From Candidatus Moraniibacteriota bacterium (GTDB lineage Bacteria > Patescibacteriota > Minisyncoccia > Moranbacterales > UBA2206), in assembly GCA_003543115.1 (NCBI GenBank), contig DPJH01000036.1, positions 28,290 to 92,289 of the forward strand: a stretch of DNA of 64,000 bases, read 5' to 3'. The notes beneath the pieces are model-generated. The model had not been told where the DNA came from. It ran no database searches and saw only the letters and a program-made list of their open reading frames with translations. The position numbers and the translations under genes are program-made. Numbering within the stretch: the first letter of the stretch is position 1; each line of letters starts with the position of its first letter. Positions 26,571-36,857 of this stretch are shown one piece after another.

Positions 26571-28679
26571 CTACTGGGTTTTTTTGGCAACGGCTTTCAT
26601 AGAAAGATTTATTCTTCCTTGAGCGTCAATTTCGCGAACCTTTACAGGAACAATATCTCCAACACTCACCATATCTTCAACTTTTTCCACTCTTTTTTCT
26701 GACAGTTCTGAAATATGAATAAGTCCTTCTTGTCCTGGCAATATTTCAGCAAAAGCTCCGAAAGTCATGATCTTAGTTATCTTGGCATTGAATATTTCTC
26801 CCGCTTTTACTTCATGGGTAAGATTGTCAATCCATTCCTGTGCTTTCTTAGCAGCCAGGGCATCAGGAGACGTGATGAAGATTGACCCATCATCTTCAAT
26901 GTCTATCTGGACTCCGGTTTCATCGATAATAGCGTTGATGATTTTCCCGCCAGTTCCGATGACATTTCTAATTTTATCCGGATTAATATGCATAATGACA
27001 ATTCTTGGCGCGTATTGGCTCATTTCAGTTCTTGGTGATGGAATTGTTGTTATAATCTTTTCCATTATTTCTAGCCGGTTGATTTTGGATTGTTCCAATA
27101 CGGCTTTCAGCATTTCTAGCGTCACTCCTTGTACTTTTACATCCATTTGCAAGGCGGTGATTCCAATTGTTGTTCCGGCAGCTTTGAAATCCATATCGCC
27201 ATAATGATCTTCCAATCCTTGTATATCAGTCAAAACCTTAAAATTCCCTTCTTTACCAACGATTATTCCCATAGCAATTCCAGAAACTGGCCGTATAATA
27301 GGAACTCCGGCATCCATAAGTGAAAGTGTTGACCCGCAAGTTGAAGCCATAGAAGAGGATCCGTTCGACTCAAGAACTTCTGAAACTAAAAGAATTGTAT
27401 ATGGAAAAACCTCTTTAGCTGGCAAGACTGGGATTAGCGCTTTTTCAGCGAGCGCTCCATGACCCACTTCTCTTCGTCCCGGTCCTCTCATCGGCCTCAC
27501 TTCGCCAACAGAATAGGGAGGAAAATTATAGTGATGAATATATCTTTTTTTCATATCTACTTCCATGGTATCTATGATTTGTTCATCTCCAGGCGAACCT
27601 AGGGTGGTTACTGTCAGAGCTTGAGTTTCTCCGCGGGTGAAAAGTCCGGTGCCATGAGTCCTTGGCAGGATTCCAACTTGGCAGTCGATGCGGCGAATTT
27701 GATCCAGCTTCCTTCCGTCTGGTCTTTGCTCTTTGTCTAAAATATTGATATGCACGATTTCATCAGAAACCTCTTCAAAAACTTGCTTGGCTATTTCTTT
27801 TAATTTATCGATATCTTGCGTAAAGTTAGTTGAAATATATTCACCAACTTTTTCTTCGATAGCCTTAGTTTTTTCTTCAATAACGGCTTTACTAGGATCA
27901 TAGAGAGCTGATTCCAGCCCCTCGGAAATTAAAATTTCTTTGACTTTCGCTTCAAATTCTGGAGTTCCTTGTAAAAGCACAGGCTCTGATTTTGTTTTTC
28001 CAATCTCTGAGGCAATATCTTCAATGAAATTAGCGATCTTTGTGATGGCTTCTTGCCCAAAGGCAAAAGCTTTTATGATAGTTTCTTCAGGAACTTCTTT
28101 GGCGCCAGCTTCTAGCATATTGATTTTATCTTTTGTGCCAGAAATTACTAAATCCAACTTGCTTTCAGTCAGTTCTCCATTAACGGGATTAAGAATAAAT
28201 TCCCCATCGACTTCGCCTACGCGTACTGCTGCTACTGGTCCATTCCAAGGAATGTTAGAAATAGCTAAAGCTGTTGAGGCTGCAATAACGGAAACTGTAT
28301 CCGGGTCATTTTCTCCATCAATGGAAAGTACAGTTACAATTACTTGCACTTCATTTCTCATTCTTGAATTGAAAAGCGGTCGAATAGTTCTATCAACTAC
28401 TCTTCCGGTGAGAACAGCCTCGTCAGATGGACGGCCTTCTCGTTTAATGAATCTTGAGCCTTTAATTTTTCCAGCGGCATAATATCTTTCTTCAAAATCA
28501 ACCATTAATGGAAAATATCCACTAATACGTGAAGCTCCCTTGCTCATGACAGCTGTCGCTAAAACCACCGTATCTCCATAACGTACGGTTACGGACCCAT
28601 TGGCTTGTTTGGCTAGAAGCCCTGTTTCGATTTCAAGCATTCTCCCTCCAATTTGAAGGGACCATTTTTTTTGTTCCAT
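26571..28679 (-). CDS. pnp: Polyribonucleotide nucleotidyltransferase (PNPase)
   Basis: 702 residues, full length. Two RNase PH domains (about 8-220 and 315-545, with RRIDCQVGILPRTHGTGLFT and VLESNGSSSMASTCGSTLSL), a KH domain (IVIMHINPDKIRNVIGTGGK) and an S1 domain (IFNAKITKIMTFGAFAEILP). A 3'-5' phosphorolytic exoribonuclease of mRNA decay, active as a trimer. Upstream lies a structured leader as often found for autoregulated pnp genes. It lies just after the rpsO-NYN gene group, which echoes the common rpsO-pnp order but with an extra gene between. Confidence 0.96.
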   Translation of the reverse strand: MEQKKWSLQIGGRMLEIETGLLAKQANGSVTVRYGDTVVLATAVMSKGASRISGYFPLMVDFEERYYAAGKIKGSRFIKREGRPSDEAVLTGRVVDRTIRPLFNSRMRNEVQVIVTVLSIDGENDPDTVSVIAASTALAISNIPWNGPVAAVRVGEVDGEFILNPVNGELTESKLDLVISGTKDKINMLEAGAKEVPEETIIKAFAFGQEAITKIANFIEDIASEIGKTKSEPVLLQGTPEFEAKVKEILISEGLESALYDPSKAVIEEKTKAIEEKVGEYISTNFTQDIDKLKEIAKQVFEEVSDEIVHINILDKEQRPDGRKLDQIRRIDCQVGILPRTHGTGLFTRGETQALTVTTLGSPGDEQIIDTMEVDMKKRYIHHYNFPPYSVGEVRPMRGPGRREVGHGALAEKALIPVLPAKEVFPYTILLVSEVLESNGSSSMASTCGSTLSLMDAGVPIIRPVSGIAMGIIVGKEGNFKVLTDIQGLEDHYGDMDFKAAGTTIGITALQMDVKVQGVTLEMLKAVLEQSKINRLEIMEKIITTIPSPRTEMSQYAPRIVIMHINPDKIRNVIGTGGKIINAIIDETGVQIDIEDDGSIFITSPDALAAKKAQEWIDNLTHEVKAGEIFNAKITKIMTFGAFAEILPGQEGLIHISELSEKRVEKVEDMVSVGDIVPVKVREIDAQGRINLSMKAVAKKTQ

Positions 28680-28862
28680 AGAACATTAGCCTTGAACTAA
28701 CGACGTTATAAACACGATATTAATTTCAACGTATTGAACTTAATATTGTGCCTGTTACGCGTTAAACCAAGGTGTGTTAAGTTGTTAAATCGCAGTATTT
28801 TCAAGCATTAGCATGAAATACCACATTTAAAGATTAGCTTATTTTTTTTGCTTTGTCAAAGC
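28680..28862 (-). promoter_or_regulatory. pnp leader region
   Basis: No gene. On the minus strand GTATTT and AAATAC bracket a hairpin with TTCA/TGAA inside (around 28797-28823), and TTTGCTTTG pairs with CAAAGCAAA at 28847-28865. In other bacteria pnp controls its own leader after RNase III cleavage; the same is possible here but not shown. Confidence 0.35.
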
Positions 28863-28885
28863 AAAAAGCCATTAAATGGCTTTTT
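28863..28885 (-). terminator. Terminator after the NYN gene
   Basis: AAAAGCCATT/AATGGCTTTT stem with T-run on both sides, just 10 nt past the NYN-domain gene stop. Confidence 0.7.
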
Positions 28886-28895
28886 ATCCGGGTTA

Positions 28896-29393
28896 TTATA
28901 TGAGAAATTTTTTCTTATTTTCACTTATATTAGTAAATTCATCTACTTCTTCTACGAGTTTGGCGCTGGTGGATTCAAGAAAGGCCATAATTTCTACACG
29001 ACATCCGGTGGTGCTTTGAATATACTTTACAAGCGGTATGTAATCTCCATCTCCAGACATAAGTATGAGAACATCCAGGCTCTTGGACATTTTGATGGCG
29101 TCTACTGCGATTCCTACATCCCAATCGCCTTTTTTGGCTCCTCCTGGAAAAATTTGCAAATCTTTGGTCTTAACTTCAAATCCTTGTTTTTCCAAGGCTT
29201 CAAAGAATTTTTCTTCTTGTCCCTCAAGAGTTTTAATTCCATAGGCAATGGCTCGTATAAGCTTTCTGTCTCCCACTCCATCTTTAAGCAGAGCTCCAAA
29301 ATTAGCCTTTTTCTTATGTAGAACCTTAGCTGAATAGTAGAGATTTTGAATATCTACTAAAACCCCTACTCGTTGTTCTTTGAATATAGACAT
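28896..29393 (-). CDS. NYN (LabA/DUF88-like) domain protein
   Basis: 165 residues of a PIN-like nuclease fold. Acidic residues in the right places: VGVLVDIQNLYYS near the start, DWDVGIAVDAIK in the middle and LILMSGDGDYIPLVKY, as in LabA/NYN proteins that cut RNA. It lies between rpsO and pnp, both RNA-linked, so an RNA processing role is plausible. The family is clear by motif; its substrate is not. Confidence 0.85.
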   Translation of the reverse strand: MSIFKEQRVGVLVDIQNLYYSAKVLHKKKANFGALLKDGVGDRKLIRAIAYGIKTLEGQEEKFFEALEKQGFEVKTKDLQIFPGGAKKGDWDVGIAVDAIKMSKSLDVLILMSGDGDYIPLVKYIQSTTGCRVEIMAFLESTSAKLVEEVDEFTNISENKKKFLI

Positions 29394-29420
29394 GGTTTGA
29401 AATATTAATCAGTTAATAAA

Positions 29421-29447
29421 CAAAAGCAGGCTTCCACCCGCTTTTAT
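29421..29447 (-). terminator. Terminator after rpsO
   Basis: Minus strand AAAGCGGG/CCTGCTTT stem (one G-T pair), 6-nt loop and TTTTGTTT. It starts 8 nt past the rpsO stop. Confidence 0.7.
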
Positions 29448-29454
29448 ATTTAAG

Positions 29455-29724
29455 TTATCCTTTGATTTCAAGCTTTTTTACTATTGTCTTGTAAGTTTTT
29501 TCGTTAGTTTTCTGCAAATAAAGCATTAGCCTTTTTCTTTTTGATATCATCTTCAGAAGTCCTCTTCTGGAATGGAAGTCCTTAGCATTTTTCTTGAGAT
29601 GAGAAGTGAGTTTTTTAATTTTTTCTGTAAAAAGAGCAATTTGATATTCTGGAGAACCAGTATCTTTTTCATGTCTTTTTACATCTTCTGTGACTTGGCC
29701 TTTTTGCTTGTGGGTAAGCGCCAT
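29455..29724 (-). CDS. rpsO: 30S ribosomal protein S15
   Basis: 89 residues, the standard size. Motifs DTGSPEYQIALFTEKI, LTSHLKKNAKDFHSRRGLL and the C-terminal KRKRLMLYL bind the central domain of 16S rRNA (helices 20-22). The upstream leader on the minus strand has a TTGG-TTGA-CCAA hairpin and a GGGTCTGCGG stretch, so S15 autoregulation as in other bacteria is possible. Confidence 0.95.
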   Translation of the reverse strand: MALTHKQKGQVTEDVKRHEKDTGSPEYQIALFTEKIKKLTSHLKKNAKDFHSRRGLLKMISKRKRLMLYLQKTNEKTYKTIVKKLEIKG

Positions 29725-29821
29725 ATTTTTTTCGGCTAAACATCAGTTAGGTCTTGCTTTTTATCACAATCCGCAGACCCTATTGGTCAACCAATGTTTG
29801 CTAATAAATTATTACTTTTCA

Positions 29822-29850
29822 ATTTTAGCATAATAAATACATATTGTCCA
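29822..29850 (-). promoter_or_regulatory. Promoter of rpsO
   Basis: Minus strand: -35 TGGACA (29845-29850), 17-nt spacer ending in TGC, -10 TAAAAT (29822-29827). The leader to the rpsO ATG would be about 90 nt. Confidence 0.65.
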
Positions 29851-29913
29851 GTTTTAACGGTCAAAACATGAAGTTTATGCTACAATTAAAAAATAATCAT
29901 AAAAAATGTAAAA

Positions 29914-32076
29914 ATGTTTGATATATTGGAAAAATTAAACTTGGCTCAAAGAGAAGCTGTTGAAAAAACGGAAGGTCCAGTTTTAGTGATTGCCGGAGCG
30001 GGTTCAGGAAAAACAAAAGCTCTTACTCATCGGGTGGCATACTTGATTCGCGAAAAAAAAGTTTCTCCGGGAAACATTTTAGCCGTAACCTTCACAAACA
30101 AAGCTGCTCAAGAAATGAAAGAGAGGATTCTTGATCTTCTGGGGGGAAACAAGAACAGTCTTCCATTAATTGGAACTTTTCATTCGATTTGTGTAAGGAT
30201 TTTGAGGACAGAAATTGAAAAAATAGGATATAAAAAGACTTTTAATATTTTTGATACCCAAGATCAGGAATCTTTGATGAAGAAAACTATGCGGGAACTG
30301 GAAATCGACATGGATCAATTTAAGCCCAAAACAATATTGGGGACGATTTCTAGAGCAAAAAACGAACTTAAGGATGCTAATGATTTCTTTCTTCAAATTG
30401 ACGGTTACTATGAAGAAATGGTGGCTAAAATATATATCGCTTATCAGAAAAAATTGAAGGAGCAGGATGCTTTGGATTTCGATGATATTATAATGCTGAC
30501 AGTAAAAATACTTAATAGTGTCCCGCAAACATTGCAAAAATATCAAAACCTATTTCGCTATATTATGGTAGACGAATATCAGGACACAAACCATGCCCAA
30601 TATACCTTGGTGCGAATGTTGGCTCAAAAATGGGGAAATATTTGTGTCGTAGGGGACGATTGGCAGGGCATTTATTCTTGGAGAGGTGCTAATATCCAAA
30701 ACATTTTAGATTTTGAAAAAGATTACCCTGAAGCTAAAGTAATTAAATTAGAGCAAAATTATCGCTCTACACAAAACATATTGGATGCAGCTTATGGAGT
30801 TATTTCTCAAAATATAAATCGAAAAGATAAGAAAATATGGACTGAAAACAAAGGAGGACACTTGGTGAGTATATACGAAGCTTCTAATGAAAGAGACGAG
30901 GCTGAATTTTTGATCTCTGAAATTATTAAGCACAAGGAAAGAAATCAATCCAGCTTAAATGATTTTGTGGTTCTTTATCGAACCAATGCCCAATCCCGCA
31001 TAGTTGAAGAGGCTATGCTTAGGAATTCTTTGCCGTATCGCATTATTGGCGGATTAAAATTCTATCAAAGAAAAGAGGTGAAAGATATTATTGCATATCT
31101 GCGCTTGATTCAAAATTTTAATGATGAAATATCTTTGGACAGGATTATTAATGAGCCAAAAAGGAATATTGGAGAAGTGACTTTGAAAAAAATAATTTTA
31201 CTGGCCAAAGAAAACAACATAACCCCGATTGAAGTAGGTTCTCAAATAAAAGAACTTAATTTGCAAATTGAAAAAAAATCTAAAATCCAAAATTCAAAAA
31301 TCGATGCGATTGTAAATTTTTGCGATTTTATCGTTAAGGCTAAAGAAAAAAGCAGCAAGGTGACGGTGGCAAAATTAATTGAATTTACTTTTTCTGCAAG
31401 TGGCTATGAAAAATCATTGCTCGATGGTACGGACGAGGGTCAAGCCCGTTATGAAAATGTGCGTGAATTGCAAACGGTAGCAAAAAAATATGATGATTAT
31501 GAAAATGCAGAGGGCTTGAGTTTGTTTTTGGAAGAAGTGGCCTTAATTGCGGATACGGATAATATTGATCAATCCACTGAGTCAGTGCATTTGATGACTC
31601 TGCATAGTGCCAAGGGATTGGAATTTAAAACAGTTTTCATTATCGGCTTGGAAGAGGGGATTTTTCCTCATTCTAGAAGCGTTATGGATGATCGTGAAAT
31701 GGAGGAAGAGAGAAGATTGATGTATGTGGGCATTACCAGGGCCAAAGAAAAGGTATATTTGCTCTATACTCGAGAGCGAAATATTTTCGGATCTTTGCAG
31801 ATAAATTCACCTTCACGGTTTATTGATGATATTCCTGTTCATTTAATGGATGATGCCCCTAAAGAGAAAAAAAATCTTCTTTTTCAAAAAGAAAAAGGGG
31901 CTTTCCAAGAAAAGAAACTTCCTAAATCTGATTATGTTGATGGAGACAGAGTGGATCATCCTGTTTTTGGGACAGGTCTTATTATTTCTTCTCAGGGAGA
32001 TATTTTGACTATAGCCTTTTCCAAGGCGGGCCTTAAAAAACTTTCCGCTTCTATAGCACCGCTTAGAAAAATATGA
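29914..32076 (+). CDS. pcrA: UvrD/PcrA-type DNA helicase
   Basis: 720 residues, superfamily 1A. Motifs: Walker A AGAGSGKTKALTHR, IMVDEYQDTN, GDDWQGIYSWRGA, QNYRSTQ, LMTLHSAKGLEF and MYVGITRAK. The C-terminal Tudor-like segment (DYVDGDRVDHPVFGTGLI) marks the PcrA branch. It unwinds DNA 3'-5' in repair and replication-fork clearing. A stretch near residues 453-463 (KKSKIQNSKID) is coded by DNA resembling the intergenic repeat at 20550-20680, perhaps a small insertion. It ends in a long palindromic terminator. Confidence 0.95.
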   Translation: MFDILEKLNLAQREAVEKTEGPVLVIAGAGSGKTKALTHRVAYLIREKKVSPGNILAVTFTNKAAQEMKERILDLLGGNKNSLPLIGTFHSICVRILRTEIEKIGYKKTFNIFDTQDQESLMKKTMRELEIDMDQFKPKTILGTISRAKNELKDANDFFLQIDGYYEEMVAKIYIAYQKKLKEQDALDFDDIIMLTVKILNSVPQTLQKYQNLFRYIMVDEYQDTNHAQYTLVRMLAQKWGNICVVGDDWQGIYSWRGANIQNILDFEKDYPEAKVIKLEQNYRSTQNILDAAYGVISQNINRKDKKIWTENKGGHLVSIYEASNERDEAEFLISEIIKHKERNQSSLNDFVVLYRTNAQSRIVEEAMLRNSLPYRIIGGLKFYQRKEVKDIIAYLRLIQNFNDEISLDRIINEPKRNIGEVTLKKIILLAKENNITPIEVGSQIKELNLQIEKKSKIQNSKIDAIVNFCDFIVKAKEKSSKVTVAKLIEFTFSASGYEKSLLDGTDEGQARYENVRELQTVAKKYDDYENAEGLSLFLEEVALIADTDNIDQSTESVHLMTLHSAKGLEFKTVFIIGLEEGIFPHSRSVMDDREMEEERRLMYVGITRAKEKVYLLYTRERNIFGSLQINSPSRFIDDIPVHLMDDAPKEKKNLLFQKEKGAFQEKKLPKSDYVDGDRVDHPVFGTGLIISSQGDILTIAFSKAGLKKLSASIAPLRKI

Positions 32077-32080
32077 TCTA

Positions 32081-32130
32081 TTTCTGCATAATAAAAAATC
32101 TGCTTAAAGCAGATTTTTTATTATGCAGAA
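32081..32130. terminator. Long bidirectional terminator
   Basis: A near-perfect palindrome: TTCTGCATAATAAAAAATC and its complement flank TGCTTAAAGCA. It serves both pcrA (+) and the convergent LysM gene (-). Confidence 0.85.
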
Positions 32131-32138
32131 ATCCGTTT

Positions 32139-33401
32139 TTAATAAATAAATCCTTTAACCACTCGATTGCCAATGCTGATCGTTCTAGTTGATTTTTTGG
32201 CAAAGCCTCTATAATTCATTTCAGAAACTGTAAACTCGCCTCCTCTAACGCTTTCTACGATAGCCACATGACCCCACCATGACTCAGAAGAAACCATGAT
32301 TGATCCGACTTTCGGTGTTTTCCCTGTTGCATATCCCATGGATTTGGCACGATATAACCAAGTTCCGGCGTTGCCTGACCAAGGAACATATTTTTTAGAG
32401 GCTACATACCATGTGCAATATCCGTAAGGAAATTTATGTCCATTCCCATTGGCTGATCCAACTTTTTTGCCGGATACTTCGAAAGATTCATAAGGTCTTG
32501 CGGCTATTGGAGCAGAATTGTTATTGCGGGCAATATTTGAGTTTGGAGTGGAGACCGGAATATCTTTTTGGCCATCTGGAATGATTATTTCTTGGCCGTC
32601 CTTCAGGTCTCCATTGGCTGGCAAATCATTGAAAGATATGATTTTCTCCTTGTTAGCTTTATATTTTTCACAAATTGAATCGATGGTGTCATTCTTTTTA
32701 ACAGTATAGCTCAAACCTGAAGTAGGTAAAATGAATATTTTATCGCCTGGCATGATAGAGTCAACATTGTCAATTTCATTAGCCCAAAGAATAGTATTGA
32801 CTGAAATATGATGCTTTAATGCTATGGCATTGACAGTGTCACCTGATTGTACTTCATAAATTTCTACCCCTCCATCTTCTTCAGGATCTTTTTTGACTGG
32901 GCTGGTTCCTGCTATCAGAGCCTGACCCTGCATAGTTACGAGAGAAGCAGCATCTTCCTCCTTAAGTGTCGGATCAGGGGCTGTGCTGGCTTGAGCGATA
33001 GGAGCTAGGGCTATTCCTCTTTTTTTATCGGATTCCAAAAAAAGTTTTTTCTCAAGTGGATTTTCAAGATTATCCTCAGCTGATCCAAGATATCCAAAAA
33101 GAAATCCGCTGGATTCTTTTCCTGATGAAATGTTGGTAGCTGAAACAAGAAAAGCACTTGAAATAACAACAATAAGAGCGGAATAGCTCCTAAATATATG
33201 GAGTAATTTTATGGTTCTTCGCTCCTTTATAAAATTAATGATATTCTTTTGTCCTAGATGAATCTGTTTGAGCAGATTTTTTAGGTTGTCACGGCCTAAT
33301 AAACTTTGGGATAGCGAAATAATTAGTTTACTAATGGCATTGATCTTTCTTTTTGGTTTTGGTTTTAGATAGAAAGCGTATAAGACTCTCTTGATCATCA
33401 T
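32139..33401 (-). CDS. LysM and CHAP domain cell-wall hydrolase
   Basis: 420 residues. A basic N-terminal cytoplasmic part, one membrane segment (about 72-92), then two LysM modules (YEVQSGDTVNAIALKHH at about 175; YTVKKNDTIDSICEKYK at about 233) that bind peptidoglycan. The C-terminal CHAP domain has catalytic Cys in FPYGYCTWYV and His in WWGHVAIVES, ending at about 420. CHAP enzymes cut peptide crosslinks or stems. The N-terminal anchor is unusually long (over 70 residues inside). Confidence 0.88.
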   Translation of the reverse strand: MMIKRVLYAFYLKPKPKRKINAISKLIISLSQSLLGRDNLKNLLKQIHLGQKNIINFIKERRTIKLLHIFRSYSALIVVISSAFLVSATNISSGKESSGFLFGYLGSAEDNLENPLEKKLFLESDKKRGIALAPIAQASTAPDPTLKEEDAASLVTMQGQALIAGTSPVKKDPEEDGGVEIYEVQSGDTVNAIALKHHISVNTILWANEIDNVDSIMPGDKIFILPTSGLSYTVKKNDTIDSICEKYKANKEKIISFNDLPANGDLKDGQEIIIPDGQKDIPVSTPNSNIARNNNSAPIAARPYESFEVSGKKVGSANGNGHKFPYGYCTWYVASKKYVPWSGNAGTWLYRAKSMGYATGKTPKVGSIMVSSESWWGHVAIVESVRGGEFTVSEMNYRGFAKKSTRTISIGNRVVKGFIY

Positions 33402-33593
33402 TCCAGAACCCTAATTTTTATTAATAACAAGTATATATTGAATAGGGTCGTTTGTCAAACATAAAATTAGCATAAATTAGCAAATTACAAACAAGGCTTG
33501 GTTAAGATAAAAAAATTATAATTATGCAAAGATATAAAAAAATTTTATTTTTTCTCATAATTAGATTATTATGGATACAGGCTTAAAAGAAAT

Positions 33594-34550
33594 ATGGATA
33601 TAAATTATTATAAAAAACAATTTCTTGATTATTTGGAAATTGAAAAAGGACGGTCAAGAAAAACAATCGAAAACTATGATCATTATCTGGATGTTTTTTT
33701 GGATTGGGCTAAAATTGATTCTGTTGGGCAAATAAATGGAGATCTGATCAGAAATTTTAGAATCTATTTGAATAGATTGGAAACAAAAAATGGGAATACT
33801 CTAAAGCGAGTTACGCAGAATTACTACATCATTTCCATAAGAAGCTTTCTTAAGTATATGGCTAAAATTGATGTTAACACTTTGCAGGCAGAAAAAGTTG
33901 AAATCGGAAAGGCAACTAGCAGAGAAGTCGATTTTCTTGAAATTGATGAAATTTATAGGATATTGGCAGCAGCTGAAGGAAATGGCTTTAAGACATTGCG
34001 CGATAGGGCTATTTTGGAGCTGCTATTTTCAGCGGGCTTGCGTGTTTCAGAGCTTGTTAATATAAATAGGGATAAAATAGATTTAAACAATCAAGAATTC
34101 AGTGTGAGAGGAAAAGGAGATAAGATTAGAATTGTTTTCGTTTCTGCTCAAGCAAAAAAATGTTTAAAAAAATATATAGACATGAGGACTGATATTGATC
34201 CAGCTTTGTTTGTGCGTGATGCAAGGGCTCTAAAAAAATTTGAAAGCAAGAATAAGTTGCGTGCTGGTAAAAAAGACAATGTGGGTGACGATTTAAGATT
34301 GACTTCCAGAAGCGTGCAGAGAATAGTCAAATATTATGCGGCTAAAGCTGGAATAATCAAAGATGTCCATCCTCATACGCTGCGCCATTCCTTTGCAACA
34401 AATCTCCTTATGAATGGAGCTGATATAAGAAGCGTTCAGGAAATGCTCGGTCATTCGTCCATAACTACAACCCAGGTATATACTCATATTACGAACAAAA
34501 AATTGAAGGAGGTTCACTTAAGCTTTCATGGAAAGAGGAATAAAAAATAA
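33594..34550 (+). CDS. XerC/XerD-like tyrosine recombinase
   Basis: 318 residues. N-terminal SAM-like core-binding domain (about 1-95) and the catalytic domain with Arg in SAGLRVSEL (about 149), HTLRHSFATNLL, GHSSITTTQVYTH with the nucleophile Tyr (about 295). This is the chromosome dimer resolution family. These small genomes often have one Xer protein rather than two. No integrase neighbours or attachment sites are seen beside it, so a housekeeping role is more likely than a phage one. Confidence 0.88.
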   Translation: MDINYYKKQFLDYLEIEKGRSRKTIENYDHYLDVFLDWAKIDSVGQINGDLIRNFRIYLNRLETKNGNTLKRVTQNYYIISIRSFLKYMAKIDVNTLQAEKVEIGKATSREVDFLEIDEIYRILAAAEGNGFKTLRDRAILELLFSAGLRVSELVNINRDKIDLNNQEFSVRGKGDKIRIVFVSAQAKKCLKKYIDMRTDIDPALFVRDARALKKFESKNKLRAGKKDNVGDDLRLTSRSVQRIVKYYAAKAGIIKDVHPHTLRHSFATNLLMNGADIRSVQEMLGHSSITTTQVYTHITNKKLKEVHLSFHGKRNKK

Positions 34551-34608
34551 CACAGTTGACTAGAAATATATTTTTCAGTAAGATTAGAAATGTTATTTAT
34601 GAAATTTT

Positions 34609-34682
34609 GGTCGCTTAGCTCAGTTGGTTAGAGTATCACATTGACATTGTGGGGGTCAGTGGTTCGAGTCCACTAGCGACCA
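34609..34682 (+). tRNA. tRNA-Val (GAC)
   Basis: Acceptor GGTCGCT/AGCGACC, D arm AGCTCAGTTGGTTAGAGT, anticodon loop TTGACAT, T arm with GGTTCGAGTCC, discriminator A. CCA is not encoded. Confidence 0.93.
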
Positions 34683-34697
34683 CATATTTTTAAATAA

Positions 34698-34769
34698 GGG
34701 ACCATAGCTCAGCGGTAGAGCAGGCGACTCATAATCGCTTGGTCGCTGGTTCGAATCCAGCTGGTCCCA
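34698..34769 (+). tRNA. tRNA-Ile (CAU, lysidine-type)
   Basis: Acceptor GGGACCA/TGGTCCC, anticodon loop CTCATAA, discriminator A, no encoded CCA. The core around the anticodon arm (GCAGGCGACTCATAATCGCT) equals that of the E. coli minor tRNA-Ile2 as I remember it, rather than elongator Met. Such a tRNA needs lysidine made by TilS, whose gene is at 36858-37808. Confidence 0.8.
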
Positions 34770-34774
34770 CTACT

Positions 34775-34808
34775 AAATTAAAAACCCCTTTTTAGGGGTT
34801 TTTAATTT
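34775..34808. terminator. Bidirectional terminator between tRNAs and ftsH
   Basis: AAATTAAAAACCCC/GGGGTTTTTAATTT stem with a TTTTTA loop. It serves the tRNA transcript (+) and ftsH (-). Confidence 0.88.
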
Positions 34809-34817
34809 GAAGATTTA

Positions 34818-36773
34818 TTATACGCCTTCAACTGGATTGGGATCAGGAACAGTTTTTTTATTCTTTTCAGAAGGACTCTTGGATGGAGAGCCTTCTTTTT
34901 TTGTGTCAATTTCCACTGGTTGGTCAAGATCGGGTTTTACAGGAGCGGTAGTTCTCTTTTTAATCCCCATGATATTATTGAATTCTTCTTGTTCCATGGT
35001 TTCTTTTTCGATGAGTTTAGCTACCAAATCTCCCATAACATCCTTTTTATCAAGTATGATTTTTTCAGCTACCTTATAAGCATCAGCAATAAATTTTGAA
35101 ACTTGTTTATCGATATCTTCAGCTGTCTTTTCTGAGTAATTTTTTTCTTCATGCATTTCCTTTCCCAAAAAAACCATTTCTTGCTTGTGTCCAAACGTAC
35201 GTGGACCAAGTTCGCTCATTCCGTATCTGGTTACTAGATTTCTGGACATTGAGGTAGCTCTTTCCAGATCATTAGAGGCTCCGGTAGTTACGACTCCAAA
35301 GGCGATTTTTTCGCTCACATAGCCTCCTAGGAGAACCGATAGCTCGTCAATAAAATAATCCCTGGATAAAAGTCTTTTATCTTTGGCTGGAGCACTAAGG
35401 GTATATCCGCCTGCGTGACCGCGAGAAATGATAGATATCTTTTGAACAGGATCGGTGTTTTTAAGGCTTGCTCCTACTAGAGCATGCCCAGCTTCATGAT
35501 AGGCAATGATTTTCTTTTCTTCTTCGTCAATAATGCGGCTTCTTCGCTCAGGTCCGAGAATAACTTTTTCAATTGATTCTGTAAGTTCTCGCATGAAAAT
35601 TTCTTTTTTCCCTCTCCTGGCGGAAAAAATAGCTGCCTCATTCAAAAGATTGGATAAATCAGCTCCGGAAAATCCCGGTGTCCTTTCGGCAATTACCCGC
35701 AAATCAATATTATCGGCTAAGGGTTTGTTTTTGGCATGTATTTTAAGTATTGCTACTCTCTCTTCAATATCAGGCAGATCCATTGTAACGCGCCTGTCAA
35801 AGCGTCCTGGACGAAGAAGAGCGGGATCAAGCACATCTGGCCTGTTGGTAGCAGCTATGACAATTACATTGGTGTTAGTGTCGAAACCATCCATTTCTAC
35901 CAATATTTGATTGAGCGTTTGCTCTCTTTCGTCATGTCCGCCTCCAAGACCTGCTCCACGATGACGTCCTACGGCATCTATTTCATCAATGAAGACTATA
36001 GCAGGCGCATTTTTCTTGGCTTGTTTGAATAGGTCTCGCACTCTTGATGCTCCCACTCCTACAAACATTTCTACAAATTCACTTCCGGAGATATTGAAAA
36101 ATGGCGCATTAGCTTCGCCAGCCACAGCTTTAGCAATAAGAGTTTTTCCTGTTCCAGGAGGGCCTAACAATAGAACTCCTTTAGGAATTTTCGCTCCAAG
36201 CTTTAAAAATTTACCGGGAGTTTTTAAAAATTCCACTATTTCCATGAGCTCTTCCTTAGCTTCTTTGGCTCCAGCGACATCTTTAAATGTAGTTCGAAAT
36301 CTTTTATCTTTTGGATCAACCACTCTGGCTCGGGATGAACCGAAGGAAAGAGCCTGGCTGTTTCCTTTTTGCGCTTGTTTTAGCATAAACCAAATAAATC
36401 CGGCAATAAGAAGGAATGGCAATAGGAATGGCAGAACTGTTCCTAGCCAAAATGACGAAGAAGCGTTATCTTTGATATTTATATTAACTTCAGCCAATTT
36501 TTCCTGGCTTACTCCATAATTTTTTAGAGTTTCTGTAAGTCCGGCTTCCTTTTCCTTGATAGATGTTTCTTTTTTATCATTTTTCAATGATATTACAAGA
36601 CTATTCTCATCTACAACTATCTCTTTCACCAAAGACTCATTTATTTGCGAGGCCAGCTCACTGAGTGAAATTTCAGCTGGCTTTTCTTCGGGCCCTTTAT
36701 AGAGAATAAAAAGACCGGAAAAGAGAAGAACAAATAGTATGATTAGACTGATGTTTTTATTTAAATTTTTCAT
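34818..36773 (-). CDS. ftsH: ATP-dependent zinc metalloprotease FtsH
   Basis: 651 residues, full length. Two membrane helices (about 9-25 and 108-125) around a short outer domain, AAA+ module with GPPGTGKT (about 208) and [13 protein letters not shown], the SRH with [20 protein letters not shown], and the protease HEAGH (about 430). A hexameric membrane protease for quality control. The gene order tilS-ftsH is retained from many bacteria, though a small gap of 84 nt separates them. Confidence 0.97.
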   Translation of the reverse strand: MKNLNKNISLIILFVLLFSGLFILYKGPEEKPAEISLSELASQINESLVKEIVVDENSLVISLKNDKKETSIKEKEAGLTETLKNYGVSQEKLAEVNINIKDNASSSFWLGTVLPFLLPFLLIAGFIWFMLKQAQKGNSQALSFGSSRARVVDPKDKRFRTTFKDVAGAKEAKEELMEIVEFLKTPGKFLKLGAKIPKGVLLLGPPGTGKTLIAKAVAGEANAPFFNISGSEFVEMFVGVGASRVRDLFKQAKKNAPAIVFIDEIDAVGRHRGAGLGGGHDEREQTLNQILVEMDGFDTNTNVIVIAATNRPDVLDPALLRPGRFDRRVTMDLPDIEERVAILKIHAKNKPLADNIDLRVIAERTPGFSGADLSNLLNEAAIFSARRGKKEIFMRELTESIEKVILGPERRSRIIDEEEKKIIAYHEAGHALVGASLKNTDPVQKISIISRGHAGGYTLSAPAKDKRLLSRDYFIDELSVLLGGYVSEKIAFGVVTTGASNDLERATSMSRNLVTRYGMSELGPRTFGHKQEMVFLGKEMHEEKNYSEKTAEDIDKQVSKFIADAYKVAEKIILDKKDVMGDLVAKLIEKETMEQEEFNNIMGIKKRTTAPVKPDLDQPVEIDTKKEGSPSKSPSEKNKKTVPDPNPVEGV

Positions 36774-36857
36774 GTAATATGTTGGAACCGCGATTTTCGC
36801 ATCTATATATTTGCTTAAATAATATACGAATCCGCCAATTCAATTTATAAATTAATT

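Noticed and set aside
33594..34550. Phage or integrative-element integrase
   Set aside because: Although beside tRNA genes, no element ends or phage genes follow; length and motifs fit the housekeeping Xer protein.
34698..34769. Elongator tRNA-Met
   Set aside because: Anticodon is CAT, but the arm and core match lysidine-type tRNA-Ile2 better, and tilS is present.
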